Origin: a bacterium
GTDB taxonomy: Bacteria > Sysuimicrobiota > Sysuimicrobiia > Sysuimicrobiales > Segetimicrobiaceae
Length of the DNA: 64,000 bases
Assembly (NCBI GenBank): GCA_035308905.1
Contig: DATGFS010000033.1
Coordinates: 1 to 64,000 of the forward strand
Direction: 5' to 3'
A program made the translations under genes and the position numbers. Positions 50,724-60,824 of the stretch are shown piece after piece. Position 1 is the first letter of the stretch. Each line of letters begins with the position of its first letter. A model generated the notes under the pieces. The model was given only the letters and a program-made list of their open reading frames with translations, was not told the origin of the DNA and made no database searches.

Positions 50724-52057
50724 AGCGAACGGTGTGGGTTTGGGTGATCGTCGCGGGCATCGTGCTGGCGGCGGGCCTGGTCGTCGGCCGCGGTGCGACG
50801 CCGCGGTCGAGCGCGCCGGCCTCCCAGACGGGGAACCGTCGCCCCGCGCCCATCGTGGTGGTCGGGCACGCGCAGCGCGTCTCGTTGGCGCGGACGCTCC
50901 AATTGACGGCGAGCATCACGTCCCTCACTCAGTCGGTGATCTTTCCGAAGACGTCCGGTTACCTCCTGGCCGTGACGGTGCGGCCGGGCGACGCCGTCCG
51001 GGCCGGACAGGTTCTGGCGCAGATCGACCACGCGCAGCTCGATGCGCAGGTGGCTCAGCAGCAGGCGACTTTGAGCGCCTCCGAGAGCGCCGTGCAGACC
51101 GCGCAGGCCCAACTCTCCGCGGTGCGGGCGCAACGCGTGAGCGCCGAAGCGGGCGTCGCGAACGCACGCGCGGCGGTGGTCAAGGCGCAGGCGGAACTGG
51201 CGGACATGCAGGCAACCTACAATCGCGCGGCCGAACTGGCCAAGCAGGGCGCGATCGCGCAGCAGAGCCTCGACGACGCGAAGGCGCAGGTCGTCTCGGC
51301 GCAGGCCACGCTGGACGCGACGCGCGCGCAGGTCGGGCAGGCCATGGCGCAGGCCGACGCGGCCCGCCAGCAGGAAGCCGCGTCGGCGTCGCAGGTGAAA
51401 ACGGCGCAGGCCCAGGCCGCGACGCAGACCGCCGCGCTCGAGAACGCGCGCGTCCAGTTGCAGTACGCTACGATCACCGCGCCGTTTGCCGGCGTGGTCG
51501 TCAGCCGGCAGCTCGACCCCGGCGCCTACGTAGCCCCGGGCACGTCGACGTCGATTCTGACGATCGCCGATCTCGACCACCTCGACGTGGTCCTCAACGT
51601 CGGCTCGCCCGACCTGCCGATGATCCACAAGGGCGATCCGGTCAAGATCTTGATCGACGCGTATCCCGGCCGGGTGTTCACCGGCGCGGTCAACCGGATC
51701 GCGGGCGGCGTGGATCCGACGACGCGAACGCTCCAGGTGGAGGTCGATATCGCCAACCCGCAGCAGATGCTGCGGCCGGGCATGTACGCGACGGTGCAGC
51801 TGTCGGCCGGCACGCGGCAGGCGCTCGTCGTGCCGTTGTCCGCGGTGCAGACCCTCGGCGCACAGCACTATGTCTGGGTCGTTGAGGATGAGAAGGTCAG
51901 GCAACAGAACGTCGACGTGGGGCAGGCCACCGGTGAGAGCGTCGAGATCACTGGGGGACTCGCGCCCAGCGACACCGTCATCTTCCGCGGCGCCGATCTC
52001 GTCCGCCAGGGACAACAGGTCCGCACCTCGCCCGCCGCGTCGGCGGGGACCCCGTGA
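50720..52057 (+). CDS. RND efflux periplasmic adaptor (membrane fusion protein)
   Basis: 445 residues. An N-terminal membrane anchor (about residues 5-22) precedes the lipoyl half-motif 'TSGYLLAVTVRPGDAVRAGQVLAQID', seen in parts as 'GYLLAVTVRPGDAV' and 'GQVLAQID', a long coiled-coil hairpin rich in Ala and Gln (about residues 110-240), the second half 'ITAPFAGVVVSRQLDPGAYV' and the beta-barrel. It joins the inner-membrane pump to an outer-membrane channel, not found here. The hairpin is longer than in AcrA. Start GTG overlaps merR by 4 nt. Confidence 0.93.
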   Translation: MKRTVWVWVIVAGIVLAAGLVVGRGATPRSSAPASQTGNRRPAPIVVVGHAQRVSLARTLQLTASITSLTQSVIFPKTSGYLLAVTVRPGDAVRAGQVLAQIDHAQLDAQVAQQQATLSASESAVQTAQAQLSAVRAQRVSAEAGVANARAAVVKAQAELADMQATYNRAAELAKQGAIAQQSLDDAKAQVVSAQATLDATRAQVGQAMAQADAARQQEAASASQVKTAQAQAATQTAALENARVQLQYATITAPFAGVVVSRQLDPGAYVAPGTSTSILTIADLDHLDVVLNVGSPDLPMIHKGDPVKILIDAYPGRVFTGAVNRIAGGVDPTTRTLQVEVDIANPQQMLRPGMYATVQLSAGTRQALVVPLSAVQTLGAQHYVWVVEDEKVRQQNVDVGQATGESVEITGGLAPSDTVIFRGADLVRQGQQVRTSPAASAGTP

Positions 52058-52085
52058 CGGCGGCTGAGGAGACCGGAGGAGCGCG

Positions 52086-55000
52086 ATGTTCCTGACCCGC
52101 GGCGCCACGAAGAACCCGATCGCGGTCTTCATGGCCTGCATCGCGGTGGTGGTGCTGAGCGTGATCGCTCTCCAGCGCCTGCCGCGCGACCTGTTCCCCA
52201 AGATCACCGTTCCGGTCATTGTGGTCTCCGCGCAGTACAGCGGGGCGAACCCGGAGACGATGGAGCGGACCGTCACGTACCCGCTCGAGCAGGCGGTGAC
52301 GCGCGTCGCGGGGGTCCAGCAGATCCTCTCCACGACGCGCACCGGCACCGCGAGCATCCAGGTCTGGTTCAACTGGGGCACGGACCTTAACATCGCCGAG
52401 GTCGAGGTCATCCAGAACGTGCAGCGGGTGATGCGCAGCCTGCCGACCGGCGTGACCCAGCCGTTCGTGCTCAAGTTCGACATCTCCAACATTCCGGTGG
52501 CCCAGGTCGTCGTGGGTGGGGGCGGCCTCGACGCCCGCCAGTTGTACGACCTCGGCTACAATACGATCGAGCCGCAGCTGGAGCGCATTCCCGGGGTATC
52601 GCAGGCGTTCGTGAACGGCGGTCTCGTCCGGCAGTTCAATGTGAACGTCGATCCGAACCGGCTGGTGGCGAAGGGGCTGACGCTGCAGAACGTGATCAGC
52701 GGGATCACCAGGTACAACGCCCTGATCCCCTCCGGCGACCTCAGGAACAACCGGATCGACTATCAGCTCAACGTCCCGAGCCTGCTGCAGAGCGTCCCGG
52801 CGATCCAGAACGTCGTCCTGACCACACACAACGGCGTCCCGATCCACATCGCCGACATCGCGCAAGTCCAGGACGCGGCGGCCGACCAGACGCAGATCGT
52901 GCGGATCAACGGCAAGCCGGGCGTGCTCATGTTCGTGGCGCGCGAACCCGATGCCAACGCCATCCAGGTCGTGGATGCCCTGCGGCAGGCCCTGCCGCGT
53001 CTGTCCGGCATTCCGAAGGGCGTGACGCTCCAGATCGGCTTCGACCAGTCGCAGTATATTCGGGCGGCAATCGCCACGCTCCAGCGCGAGGCGGTCATCG
53101 GCGCCGTGCTCATCTTCCTCGTCGTCCTGGTGTTCCTGCGCAGTCTCTGGAGCCTGGTGATCATCGGCCTGGGTGTGCCGTTGTCGGTCTCGACCGCGCT
53201 GCTTCTCCTGTACTTTACAGGCCAGAGCCTCAACATCTTCACGCTCGGCGGGCTGACGCTGGCGATGGGACGACTGGTCGACGACGCCATCGTCGTCCGA
53301 GAAAACATCACCCGGCATCTCTCCGTGCCGGGGACGCCGGTGCTCCAGGCCGTCCTGGAGGCGACCCAGGAAGTCGGCCTCCCGGTGCTGGCGTCCACGG
53401 CCTCGACGATCGCGGTCTTCTTCCCGGTCGTCTTCCTGAGCGGCATCTCGCAGCGTCTGTTCCTGCCGATGGCGCTCACGATCATCTTTGCGCTCGGGGC
53501 CTCGTACGTGGTGTCGATGACGATCGACCCGGTGCTCAGCCTCAGGCTCCTCCGTGCTCGCCGTGGGACCGAGGTCGAACGGCACGGCTTTGTCGCGCGC
53601 TTCGTCCGTTGGAGCGAGCGCCTCATGGAGAGCCTGGACGAGCGCTATGAGCGGGCGCTCGGATGGACGCTCCGGCACGCCTCAATCGTGGTGGCCGGAA
53701 TCGCGCTGGTCTTCCTGATCTCGGTCTTCGCCGCCCGAGGGATCGGCACCGAGTTCTTCCCGGATACTGACGAGAGCCAGTTCTCCGTCGCGGTGCAGGT
53801 GCCGCAGGGCACGGCGGTCCAGCAGGCCTCGGACGTGGTGGAGCAGGTGGCCAACGTCGTCCGTAAGGTGATCCCGGTCAAAGACGTCCTGGCTGTGTAC
53901 ACCAACACCGGCGTCAACAGCGGCGGTTTTGGGTCGAACTCCGGCCCCAACTACGGCGAGGTCGAGGTTCGTCTCGTGCCGCCGACGATGCGGCGCCGCT
54001 CGTCGACCGACTGGTCCAACGCGGTCCGGGCGGCGCTCAACGGCAAATTCCCGGGCGTGTTGATGTTCGTCAACGTCGGCGGACTCGAGCACCGGATCGT
54101 CAACGTGGGCGCGGCGGCGCCGATCGACATCCAGATCATCGGCTACAACCAGCAGGTCGGCGCGCAGTTCGCCCAGCAGGTGGCCGCGATGGTCGCGGGC
54201 ACCCCCGGCACCGCCGACGTCCAGATCACCCCGCGGGGACAGTACCCGAACTTCAATGTCCAGGTGGACCAGGAAAAGGCCGCGCAGCTCGGCATCTCGC
54301 CGACGGACGTCGCCAACGCCGTCAACACCGCGATGGCCGGCAACGTGGCGACGGCGAGCCAGTTCATCGACCCGGTCACCGGCAACGAGTACAATATCGT
54401 GGTGAAGCTGCAGGACGCGTATCGCACGCATCCGGAGGATCTCGGCAGCGTGCCACTCAACGTGCTCACCGACCCGCCGGCCGGCGCCTCCACGCCGGCG
54501 GGGACGGTGGCGCCGGTCGTGCCGGTCCTCCTCCGCGACGTCGCGCGCATTACGCTCGGCAGCCAGCCGCTCCAGATTGGCCGGAAGAACGAACAGCGGG
54601 TGATCGACGTGACGGCCAACGTCATCAACCGTCCGTTGGGCGCGGTGTCGCAGGACGTCGCGAAAGCGCTGGACCGGACGTCCTTCCCCGAAGGCTTCAC
54701 CTACCACATGGCGGGGCAGACCGAGCAGCAGCAGGGGGCGTTCTCGAGCCTCGGGTTCGCGCTGGTGCTGGCGCTCATGCTCGTGTACATGATCATGGCC
54801 AGCCAGTTCAAGTCGCTTGTCGACCCGTTCGTCATCATGTTCGCGGTCCCGATGGGGTTCATCGGCGTGATCTGGATGCTGCTGCTGACGCACACCACCC
54901 TTTCGATCATCTCGTTCATGGGCGTCATCACGATGATCGGGGTCGTGGTCAGCAACGGCATCCTGTTGGTGGACTACTCCAACAAGATGCAGGAGCGGGG

Positions 55001-55256
55001 GCTGTCCGCGTACGACGCGGTATTGCAGGCGGGCCGGATCCGGCTTCGCCCGATCTTGATGACCGCGATCGCGACGATCCTCGCGATGATTCCGATGGCG
55101 ACCGGCCTCGGCGAAGGCAGCGAGACCAACATGCCGCTGGCCCGTGCGGTGATCGGCGGGTTGACGGTCAGCACGGGCCTCACGCTGCTCTTGATTCCGG
55201 TCCTGTACGTGTTCTTCGAGCGCCTGCTCCCGCGGCGCCGCCGCAGCGAAGCGTAG
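52086..55256 (+). CDS. RND efflux transporter (AcrB/MdtB-like)
   Basis: 1056 residues with GGAGGAGCG before the ATG. The usual 12-helix, two-large-loop layout is visible: 'PIAVFMACIAVVVLSVIALQRLP' (in part 'AVFMACIAVVVLSVIALQ') at the N-terminus, central helix with 'GRLVDDAIVVREN' carrying the proton-relay Asp pair, and the second-half 'GVVVSNGILLVDYSN'. The pair GR replaces the more common GI or GL before VDD. It exports drugs, lipids or other hydrophobic compounds using the proton gradient. 28 bp separate it from the adaptor. Confidence 0.95.
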   Translation: MFLTRGATKNPIAVFMACIAVVVLSVIALQRLPRDLFPKITVPVIVVSAQYSGANPETMERTVTYPLEQAVTRVAGVQQILSTTRTGTASIQVWFNWGTDLNIAEVEVIQNVQRVMRSLPTGVTQPFVLKFDISNIPVAQVVVGGGGLDARQLYDLGYNTIEPQLERIPGVSQAFVNGGLVRQFNVNVDPNRLVAKGLTLQNVISGITRYNALIPSGDLRNNRIDYQLNVPSLLQSVPAIQNVVLTTHNGVPIHIADIAQVQDAAADQTQIVRINGKPGVLMFVAREPDANAIQVVDALRQALPRLSGIPKGVTLQIGFDQSQYIRAAIATLQREAVIGAVLIFLVVLVFLRSLWSLVIIGLGVPLSVSTALLLLYFTGQSLNIFTLGGLTLAMGRLVDDAIVVRENITRHLSVPGTPVLQAVLEATQEVGLPVLASTASTIAVFFPVVFLSGISQRLFLPMALTIIFALGASYVVSMTIDPVLSLRLLRARRGTEVERHGFVARFVRWSERLMESLDERYERALGWTLRHASIVVAGIALVFLISVFAARGIGTEFFPDTDESQFSVAVQVPQGTAVQQASDVVEQVANVVRKVIPVKDVLAVYTNTGVNSGGFGSNSGPNYGEVEVRLVPPTMRRRSSTDWSNAVRAALNGKFPGVLMFVNVGGLEHRIVNVGAAAPIDIQIIGYNQQVGAQFAQQVAAMVAGTPGTADVQITPRGQYPNFNVQVDQEKAAQLGISPTDVANAVNTAMAGNVATASQFIDPVTGNEYNIVVKLQDAYRTHPEDLGSVPLNVLTDPPAGASTPAGTVAPVVPVLLRDVARITLGSQPLQIGRKNEQRVIDVTANVINRPLGAVSQDVAKALDRTSFPEGFTYHMAGQTEQQQGAFSSLGFALVLALMLVYMIMASQFKSLVDPFVIMFAVPMGFIGVIWMLLLTHTTLSIISFMGVITMIGVVVSNGILLVDYSNKMQERGLSAYDAVLQAGRIRLRPILMTAIATILAMIPMATGLGEGSETNMPLARAVIGGLTVSTGLTLLLIPVLYVFFERLLPRRRRSEA

Positions 55257-55272
55257 CGGCGGCCCGGCTGCG

Positions 55273-56133
55273 GTGTCCGCGAACGCCGTACCGGAGGCAG
55301 ATGCCGAGCGATCCGCTTCGGCGCGCGGCGAGCTGCGGATCGAGGGGCTGAGCGTCAGCTTAGAGCGGGCGGCACCGTCCGGGCAGGGACGGACGCCGGG
55401 GCTGCTGCCCGTGCTCGAGGACGTGTCGCTTCTCGTCCCGGCCGGCCGCACGGCCGCGCTCGTTGGAGCCTCCGGGGCCGGCAAGTCCATGACCGCCTAC
55501 GCGGTACTGCGCCTGTTCCCGGTGCCGGCCCGCGTGACCGCGGGACGCATCCTCCTCGACGGCGCGGATCTGACCGCGATGTCGGAGCGGGAGCTGACGA
55601 GGGTGCGCGGCCGCCGGGTCGCGATGATCTTTCAGGAGCCCGGGGCCGCCCTCGATCCCCTGATGACCGCCGGCGACCAGGTCATGGAAGGGATCGTCGC
55701 CCACCTGGGCCGGCGCGGGGCCCGCGACCGGGCCGTCGAGGCGCTGACCCGGGTCGGGTTGGACGGGACGTTTTTCCGCCGCTATCCCCACGAGCTGTCG
55801 GGCGGCCAGCGCCAGCGGGTGCTGATCGCCGGCGCGATTGCCCCCGGCCCGGATCTCCTGATCGCGGATGAGCCGACCGCGGCGCTCGACGTCACCGTGC
55901 AGGCCCAGATTCTCGACCTGCTCGGCCGTCTGCAGCGGGACCTCGGGATGGCCCTGCTCCTCATTACCCACGATCTCGGCGTCGTGGCGCAAACCGCCGA
56001 CTTGGTTCACGTCATGCGCGGGGGCCGCATCGTCGAGTCGGCGGAGACCCATGCGCTGTTTGCCTCCCCCCAGCACCCCTACACCCAGGCGATCGTCACC
56101 CAGGCCCGCCGTCTCGGCCACTGGGCCGAGTGA
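55273..56133 (+). CDS. Orphan OppD/DppD-type ABC transporter ATPase
   Basis: 286 residues. Walker A '[10 protein letters not shown]', Q-loop '[15 protein letters not shown]' (the peptide-transporter signature), ABC signature '[10 protein letters not shown]', Walker B '[12 protein letters not shown]', H-loop '[10 protein letters not shown]', and a 'HPYTQAI' C-terminus typical of OppD. No peptide permease or binding protein is adjacent. It lies 16 bp after the RND gene in the same direction, so it may ride on the efflux transcript. It also lies 209 bp upstream of the sugar-type importer, which lacks an ATPase, but the family does not match that importer. Confidence 0.9.
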   Translation: MSANAVPEADAERSASARGELRIEGLSVSLERAAPSGQGRTPGLLPVLEDVSLLVPAGRTAALVGASGAGKSMTAYAVLRLFPVPARVTAGRILLDGADLTAMSERELTRVRGRRVAMIFQEPGAALDPLMTAGDQVMEGIVAHLGRRGARDRAVEALTRVGLDGTFFRRYPHELSGGQRQRVLIAGAIAPGPDLLIADEPTAALDVTVQAQILDLLGRLQRDLGMALLLITHDLGVVAQTADLVHVMRGGRIVESAETHALFASPQHPYTQAIVTQARRLGHWAE

Positions 56134-56341
56134 GGCCCGCGCCCCGTCGTTGGATCTTCGGGGAAGGGCAGGAGTCCCGCGGGGTGGGGGCGAACCGGGC
56201 CGAACCAACCACGCAGCCAGTTTCGAGAACCCAATCCTGTACGCCATCGTAAGGCGTTGACAGATGGCGTGCCCGGGTGAGTCGCCCGGGTTTCCGCACG
56301 CGATCGGTCGGACCGTTAAAGTGCGCACGGGAGGTGTGGGA

Positions 56342-57691
56342 ATGGCAAAACGCGCAGTGAAGCAGTCCGCTCGGACCCTGACCCGCCGGGGGCTCCTGAC
56401 GGCGGCCGGCGCGGGAATTGCCGGAGCGGCCGCATCGCAACTGGTGACGCCGTGGAAGGCGGGCGCTGCGCCGGCCCAGATCCGTGGGTCGTCGCTTCGC
56501 ATCTTGGTGTGGAGCCACTTCATTCCGGCGTACGACACGGCGTTCGACAAGTACGCCAACGACTGGGGCGTCGAAAACGCCGTCACCGTCCGCGTGGACC
56601 ACATCCCGATCGACCAGCTGCCCGCCCGGCTCGCCTCCGAACTGGCCGCGGGCGCCGGGCACGATGTCGTCCAGCATCATACACGGATTCTTGTCTCTCA
56701 GTACCATCAGCAGCTGGTGGAGTTGAGCGACCTCGCGGACAAGATCGGCAAGGCCAACGGCGGCTGGATCCCGATGGCCGACCAGATCGCGCGGGTCAAC
56801 GGGACCTGGTACCTGCTGCCGGAATTCTACATCGCGCAGCCGATGCTGTGGCGAACCGATCTGTTCAAAGAGTACGGCCTCAAGGAGCCGAGCACGTGGG
56901 ATCTTGCCCGCGTCGCGGGGCGCGTGGGCAAGAGCAAGACCCCGAAGCACGACACCGGCGTTCAGATCTCGCACTGCAACGATTCCGACCACGACTGGCG
57001 CGCGATCTTCTACGCCTTCGGCGTCAAGGAAACTGATCCCTCAGGCAAGGAGATCGCCTGGGATTCCAAAGAACTGCGCGCAGCGATGCGTTTCGGCAAG
57101 GCGCTCTACGACGAGTGCATGACCCCGCAAGTGCTGTCGTGGGACAACGTTTCCGACAACCGGTATCTCGGGTCAGGTGTGGCGATCTGGATCCACGACG
57201 CGATCTCGGCATTCCGGTCGATCGAAAAAGTCAATCCGGACCTCTACAAGAAGATCCAGGTGGCCGGGCCGTGGATCGAGCCGAAAGGCAGCGTCGACCG
57301 GCCGATGCCGGTCGTCGACCCGGTCGCGATGGGCATCTGGAAGTTCTCGAAGAACCAGGCCGCGGCCAAGGCGTTCCTCGAAAAGTACATCGCGGACGTC
57401 AAGTTCAGCGCGACCGAGAGCAAGGGCTACAACATGCCGATGCTCAACAAGTGGTACACGAAGCCGATGGTCGTGTTGGGCAGCGACCCGACGGTCACGC
57501 ACCTGCAAGACATGGGCAAATACGCGCTCATCGGTGGTTATCCCGGGCCGTACACCGCGGCCGTGGCCGAAGTGTTTGCGACGTTTGTCGTGCCCGACAT
57601 GATGACCCGCTACGTCCAGAGCAACGATTTGGAAGGGTCGATCAAGTGGGGTATGGGTCAGATCAAGAGCATCTACGCGAAGTACAAGTAG
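56342..57691 (+). CDS. Carbohydrate-type ABC transporter substrate-binding protein with Tat signal
   Basis: 449 residues from the ATG with GGGAGG upstream. The N-terminus has twin arginines at 15-16 ('TLTRRGLLTAAGAGIAGAAA'), suggesting export in folded form by the Tat system. The mature part resembles UgpB/MalE-type proteins ('LRILVWSHFIPAYDTAFD', 'NGTWYLLPEFYIAQPMLWRTD', 'YGLKEPSTWD'). It should bind a sugar or related polyol outside the membrane. The two permease genes follow after 79 bp. The frame is open from 56264 but without a ribosome-binding site. Confidence 0.9.
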   Translation: MAKRAVKQSARTLTRRGLLTAAGAGIAGAAASQLVTPWKAGAAPAQIRGSSLRILVWSHFIPAYDTAFDKYANDWGVENAVTVRVDHIPIDQLPARLASELAAGAGHDVVQHHTRILVSQYHQQLVELSDLADKIGKANGGWIPMADQIARVNGTWYLLPEFYIAQPMLWRTDLFKEYGLKEPSTWDLARVAGRVGKSKTPKHDTGVQISHCNDSDHDWRAIFYAFGVKETDPSGKEIAWDSKELRAAMRFGKALYDECMTPQVLSWDNVSDNRYLGSGVAIWIHDAISAFRSIEKVNPDLYKKIQVAGPWIEPKGSVDRPMPVVDPVAMGIWKFSKNQAAAKAFLEKYIADVKFSATESKGYNMPMLNKWYTKPMVVLGSDPTVTHLQDMGKYALIGGYPGPYTAAVAEVFATFVVPDMMTRYVQSNDLEGSIKWGMGQIKSIYAKYK

Positions 57692-57705
57692 CCTGGCACC
57701 GGTTG

Positions 57706-57736
57706 CCGGGAGGGCGGGTTCGCGCCGCCCTCCCGG
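57706..57736. promoter_or_regulatory. Intercistronic hairpin between binding-protein and permease genes
   Basis: CCGGGAGGGCGG (57706-57717) pairs perfectly with CCGCCCTCCCGG (57725-57736), loop of 7 nt, no T-run. Hairpins in this position protect the 3' end of the binding-protein mRNA, so that it exceeds the permease message, in systems such as malE-malF. The role here is inferred from position. Confidence 0.55.
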
Positions 57737-57770
57737 TGCGGCCGACCTGCCGCCGGGATAGGTAGAGACA

Positions 57771-58700
57771 ATGCCGGATGCCGAAGCGATTATCACCCGC
57801 CCGGCCGTGGTGCGCCGGCGCGCCTTTACCGCCGAACGGCTGCGGTTCGGGTACTCGCTGCTCGCCCCGGCCGTCATCTATATGGCGGTGCTGGTCGGCG
57901 TCCCGTTCTTCTTCTCTCTGTACCTGGCGTTGAGCGATGCGACGGTCGGCGGCACGTCCGCCAACTACGTCGGCCTCGCGAACTTCGTCGCGGTGTTGTC
58001 GGACTCGACGATCCGGCAGGCGCTGCGCAACACCATTGTCTTCACCGTGGTCGCCGGTATCTTCAAGGGTATCCTGGGAACGCTGCTCGCGTTTCTGCTC
58101 ATCCAAGAGGTGAGGGGAAAGAGACTCATCCGGTCGCTCGTCGTGATCCCGTGGACGCTGCCGGTGGCGATCAGCGCGCTCGCCTGGAAGTGGATGTACG
58201 ATTCGCAGTTCAGCGCGATCAACTATGTCGGCACCCGGCTGCACCTGATCCAGGGATGGCCGAACTGGCTGGGTGACAACTTCCTCGCCGCCGTCGCGGT
58301 CATCTCGGTCAACGTCTGGCGCGGATTTCCGTTCGCGGCGATCGTGCTGATGGCCGGGATGTCGGCGGTGCCGCTCGAACTGCTGGACGCCGGCAAGGTC
58401 GACGGCGCCAACTTCTTTCTGCGCTATCGGTACATCGTCATTCCGGTGATCGCGCCGATTCTGCTCGTGGGGCTCCTCTTCGATACGGTGTTTACGCTCT
58501 CCGACATCAGCATCGTGTACCTGCTCACGCTCGGCGGTCCGATGGGCGCGACGGAGATCCTGCCGACGAAGGCGCTCGAGGTCGGCATTCAGGCCGGGGC
58601 GCTCGGCCGCGGAGCCGCGATCGCGCTCATGCTGTTCCCGATCCTGCTGCCTGTCGTGTACTTCCTGCTGCGGAGTCTTCGGAGGCGCGAGACGCTGTGA
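57771..58700 (+). CDS. ABC sugar transporter permease (MalF/UgpA-type)
   Basis: 309 residues, six membrane segments. The EAA loop that contacts the ATPase reads 'LELLDAGKVDGANFFLRYRYIVIP', given here as 'LDAGKVDGANFFLRYRYI'. The first 35 residues are polar. It pairs with the next permease (GTGA overlap) and the binding protein upstream. No ATPase gene is in the operon, so a shared MsmX-type ATPase elsewhere is likely. Confidence 0.92.
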   Translation: MPDAEAIITRPAVVRRRAFTAERLRFGYSLLAPAVIYMAVLVGVPFFFSLYLALSDATVGGTSANYVGLANFVAVLSDSTIRQALRNTIVFTVVAGIFKGILGTLLAFLLIQEVRGKRLIRSLVVIPWTLPVAISALAWKWMYDSQFSAINYVGTRLHLIQGWPNWLGDNFLAAVAVISVNVWRGFPFAAIVLMAGMSAVPLELLDAGKVDGANFFLRYRYIVIPVIAPILLVGLLFDTVFTLSDISIVYLLTLGGPMGATEILPTKALEVGIQAGALGRGAAIALMLFPILLPVVYFLLRSLRRRETL

Positions 58701-59605
58701 CCGCCGTGCAGGGGCACGCCCTTCCACTCGACCAGGTCCAGCTGGTCGCGGCCGGCGCACGCCGCGGGAAGCAGCGCGCGCTGCGGCGCCATCTCCTCGT
58801 GTATCTCGGGCTCCTGCCGTTCATCGTCATCACGGTCTTTCCGGTGGTCTGGATGGGGATCACGGCGTTCAAAACGGACGCCGATCTCGTGAACCCAAAC
58901 GTCTTTCCGTTTTGGTTCCACCAGCACCCGACGTGGGAGCACTTCACGTACCTGTTCCAGCACACGTACTACAAAGACTGGATCAGCAACACGATGGTGA
59001 TCGCGGCGTGCGTGTCGCTGATCACGCTGGCGGTCGGCGTCCCGGCCGGCTACGCCCTGGCGCGGGTCGGCCTGCCGGGCGCCGAGAACATGGGCATCGG
59101 CATCTTCCTCGGATACCTCATCCCGCCGATCCTGTTGTTCATCCCGCTGTCGCGGGTCGTCGCGCTGACGCACATCATCGACACGAAGTGGGCCCTCGTG
59201 CTGATCTATCCAACGTTCACCATCCCGTTCTGTACGTGGCTGCTGAGCGGCTTCTTCAAGACCGTGCCGCCGGAGATCGAAGAGGCCGCGCAGGTCGACG
59301 GATGCGGGCGGATGGGCGCGCTGATCCGGACCGTGCTGCCGGTGAGCCTCGCCGGTATCCTCACCGCGGTGATCTTCGCGTTCACGCTGACGATGCAGGA
59401 CTTCCTCTACTCGCTCGTCTACGTGTCGGTCTCCGATCAGAAGCCCGTGCCCCTCGGCGTGGCCACGGACCTGATTCGCGGCGACGTGTACTACTGGGGC
59501 TCGCTCATGGCGGGAGCGCTGCTCGTCGGCGTGCCCGTCGCGATTCTCTACGTCTTCTTCCTCGACCAGTTCATCTCGGGAATCACGAGCGCGGCCGTCA
59601 AATAA
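58697..59605 (+). CDS. ABC sugar transporter permease (MalG/UgpE-type)
   Basis: 302 residues, six membrane segments. EAA loop 'EIEEAAQVDGCGRMGALIRT'. 'FPVVWMGITAFKTDADL' at the N-terminus is typical of the MalG side. The GTG start overlaps the previous permease. The amidohydrolase gene starts 4 bp after its stop, so uptake and breakdown genes share a transcript. Confidence 0.93.
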   Translation: MTAVQGHALPLDQVQLVAAGARRGKQRALRRHLLVYLGLLPFIVITVFPVVWMGITAFKTDADLVNPNVFPFWFHQHPTWEHFTYLFQHTYYKDWISNTMVIAACVSLITLAVGVPAGYALARVGLPGAENMGIGIFLGYLIPPILLFIPLSRVVALTHIIDTKWALVLIYPTFTIPFCTWLLSGFFKTVPPEIEEAAQVDGCGRMGALIRTVLPVSLAGILTAVIFAFTLTMQDFLYSLVYVSVSDQKPVPLGVATDLIRGDVYYWGSLMAGALLVGVPVAILYVFFLDQFISGITSAAVK

Positions 59606-59609
59606 GGGG

Positions 59610-60824
59610 ATGCTCCTGCTCGACGCCGACCGGCTGATCGACGGGGTCGCCGACCGCGCGTCGGCGCCCGGCGGTCTTGTGATCGACGGTGACCGCATTG
59701 CCGCCGTGGGACGGTTCCCGCCCGCTTCGGGCGGCGCGGACGCCGGGGCGGCGCCTGAGGGGCTGCACGTCGCACTCCCCGGCTGCACGCTGCTGCCCGG
59801 GTTGGTCGATTTTCATACCCATGCCGGGATCGACACCCGCCGCGGCGGCCTGTCCGCACAGGCGCACGAGTCCCCGCCGGTCTCGGCCGGCAACGCCCTC
59901 GGCCGCCTCCAGGACGATCTGCGCGGCGGCGTCACCACCGCACGGCTCTGCGGCGATCTCGGCGGCCTCGATCTGCGGCTTCGCGCGGAGATCGACGCGG
60001 AGCGCGTCCTCGGGCCGCGGCTGGTCGTCGCGGGCCGGGCGATCAAATCGCCGCGCGGCGGCGGGGGCGCAATCGTCTCGGTCACGACGGACGACGCTCG
60101 GGAGATCAACGGTACCGTCGAGGCGAACCTCGCCGACGGCGTCGACTTTATCAAGTTGTTTGTCTCCGACGGTGTCGGCGACCCGGCCCGTGAGCCGACG
60201 GCCTGCTACTACGGCGAGGCCCACGTGGCGGCCGCCGTGCGTCCCGCGCACGCCGCGGGCCGGCGGGTGGCCGCGCACCTCCTCGGCGGGCCCGGGGTGG
60301 CGGAGGCGATCGGCGGCGGCCTCGACGTGATCGAACACGGCTGGTTTCTCACCGACGCCGACCTGGACTTGGCGGCGCGGCATGAGACGCTCATCACCCT
60401 CACGCTCGGCGTGCTGTGCGGCCCGTACGGCCACGCCTTCGGCGACATACCGGCCGAATCCGAGCGTTTGGCGCGGCTGGGGACGGCCGCGCAGCAGACG
60501 GCCCGCAAGGTGATCGCCCGCGGACTCCGGTACGTCGTCGGCACCGACGCCGTGCACGGCCATCTGGCCGACGAGGTCGCGTGGCTCGTCGCGCTCGGTG
60601 AGACCCCGGTCCGGGCGATCCAGGCGGCCAGTGCGCGGGCCGCGGCCGAGCTCGGAATGGCGGGGCGGCTCGGCACGCTCGAGCCGGGCCGGCTCGCCGA
60701 TGTCGTCGCGGTCGAGGGGGATCCGCTGGCCGACATCTCGGCGCTCCGGCGGGTCCGGCTCGTGGTCAAGGGAGGACGCATCGTGTACCACGCGGGATCC
60801 CGGGAGAGGGGTGACGGCGCGTGA
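59610..60824 (+). CDS. Amidohydrolase-superfamily enzyme (imidazolonepropionase/prolidase-like)
   Basis: 404 residues. Metal-site motifs: 'LPGLVDFHTHAGIDT' (HxH), 'FIKLFVSD' (the bridging Lys), 'VAAHLLGG' and 'VIEHGW' (His ligands), and 'VGTDAVHGHLADE' (Asp). C-terminal 'GMAGRLGTLEPGRLADVVAV' closes the fold. Such enzymes cut C-N bonds in cyclic amides or dipeptides. Placed in the importer operon, it probably acts on the imported compound, so the ligand may be a nitrogen-containing molecule rather than a plain sugar. That is inference. Confidence 0.88.
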   Translation: MLLLDADRLIDGVADRASAPGGLVIDGDRIAAVGRFPPASGGADAGAAPEGLHVALPGCTLLPGLVDFHTHAGIDTRRGGLSAQAHESPPVSAGNALGRLQDDLRGGVTTARLCGDLGGLDLRLRAEIDAERVLGPRLVVAGRAIKSPRGGGGAIVSVTTDDAREINGTVEANLADGVDFIKLFVSDGVGDPAREPTACYYGEAHVAAAVRPAHAAGRRVAAHLLGGPGVAEAIGGGLDVIEHGWFLTDADLDLAARHETLITLTLGVLCGPYGHAFGDIPAESERLARLGTAAQQTARKVIARGLRYVVGTDAVHGHLADEVAWLVALGETPVRAIQAASARAAAELGMAGRLGTLEPGRLADVVAVEGDPLADISALRRVRLVVKGGRIVYHAGSRERGDGA

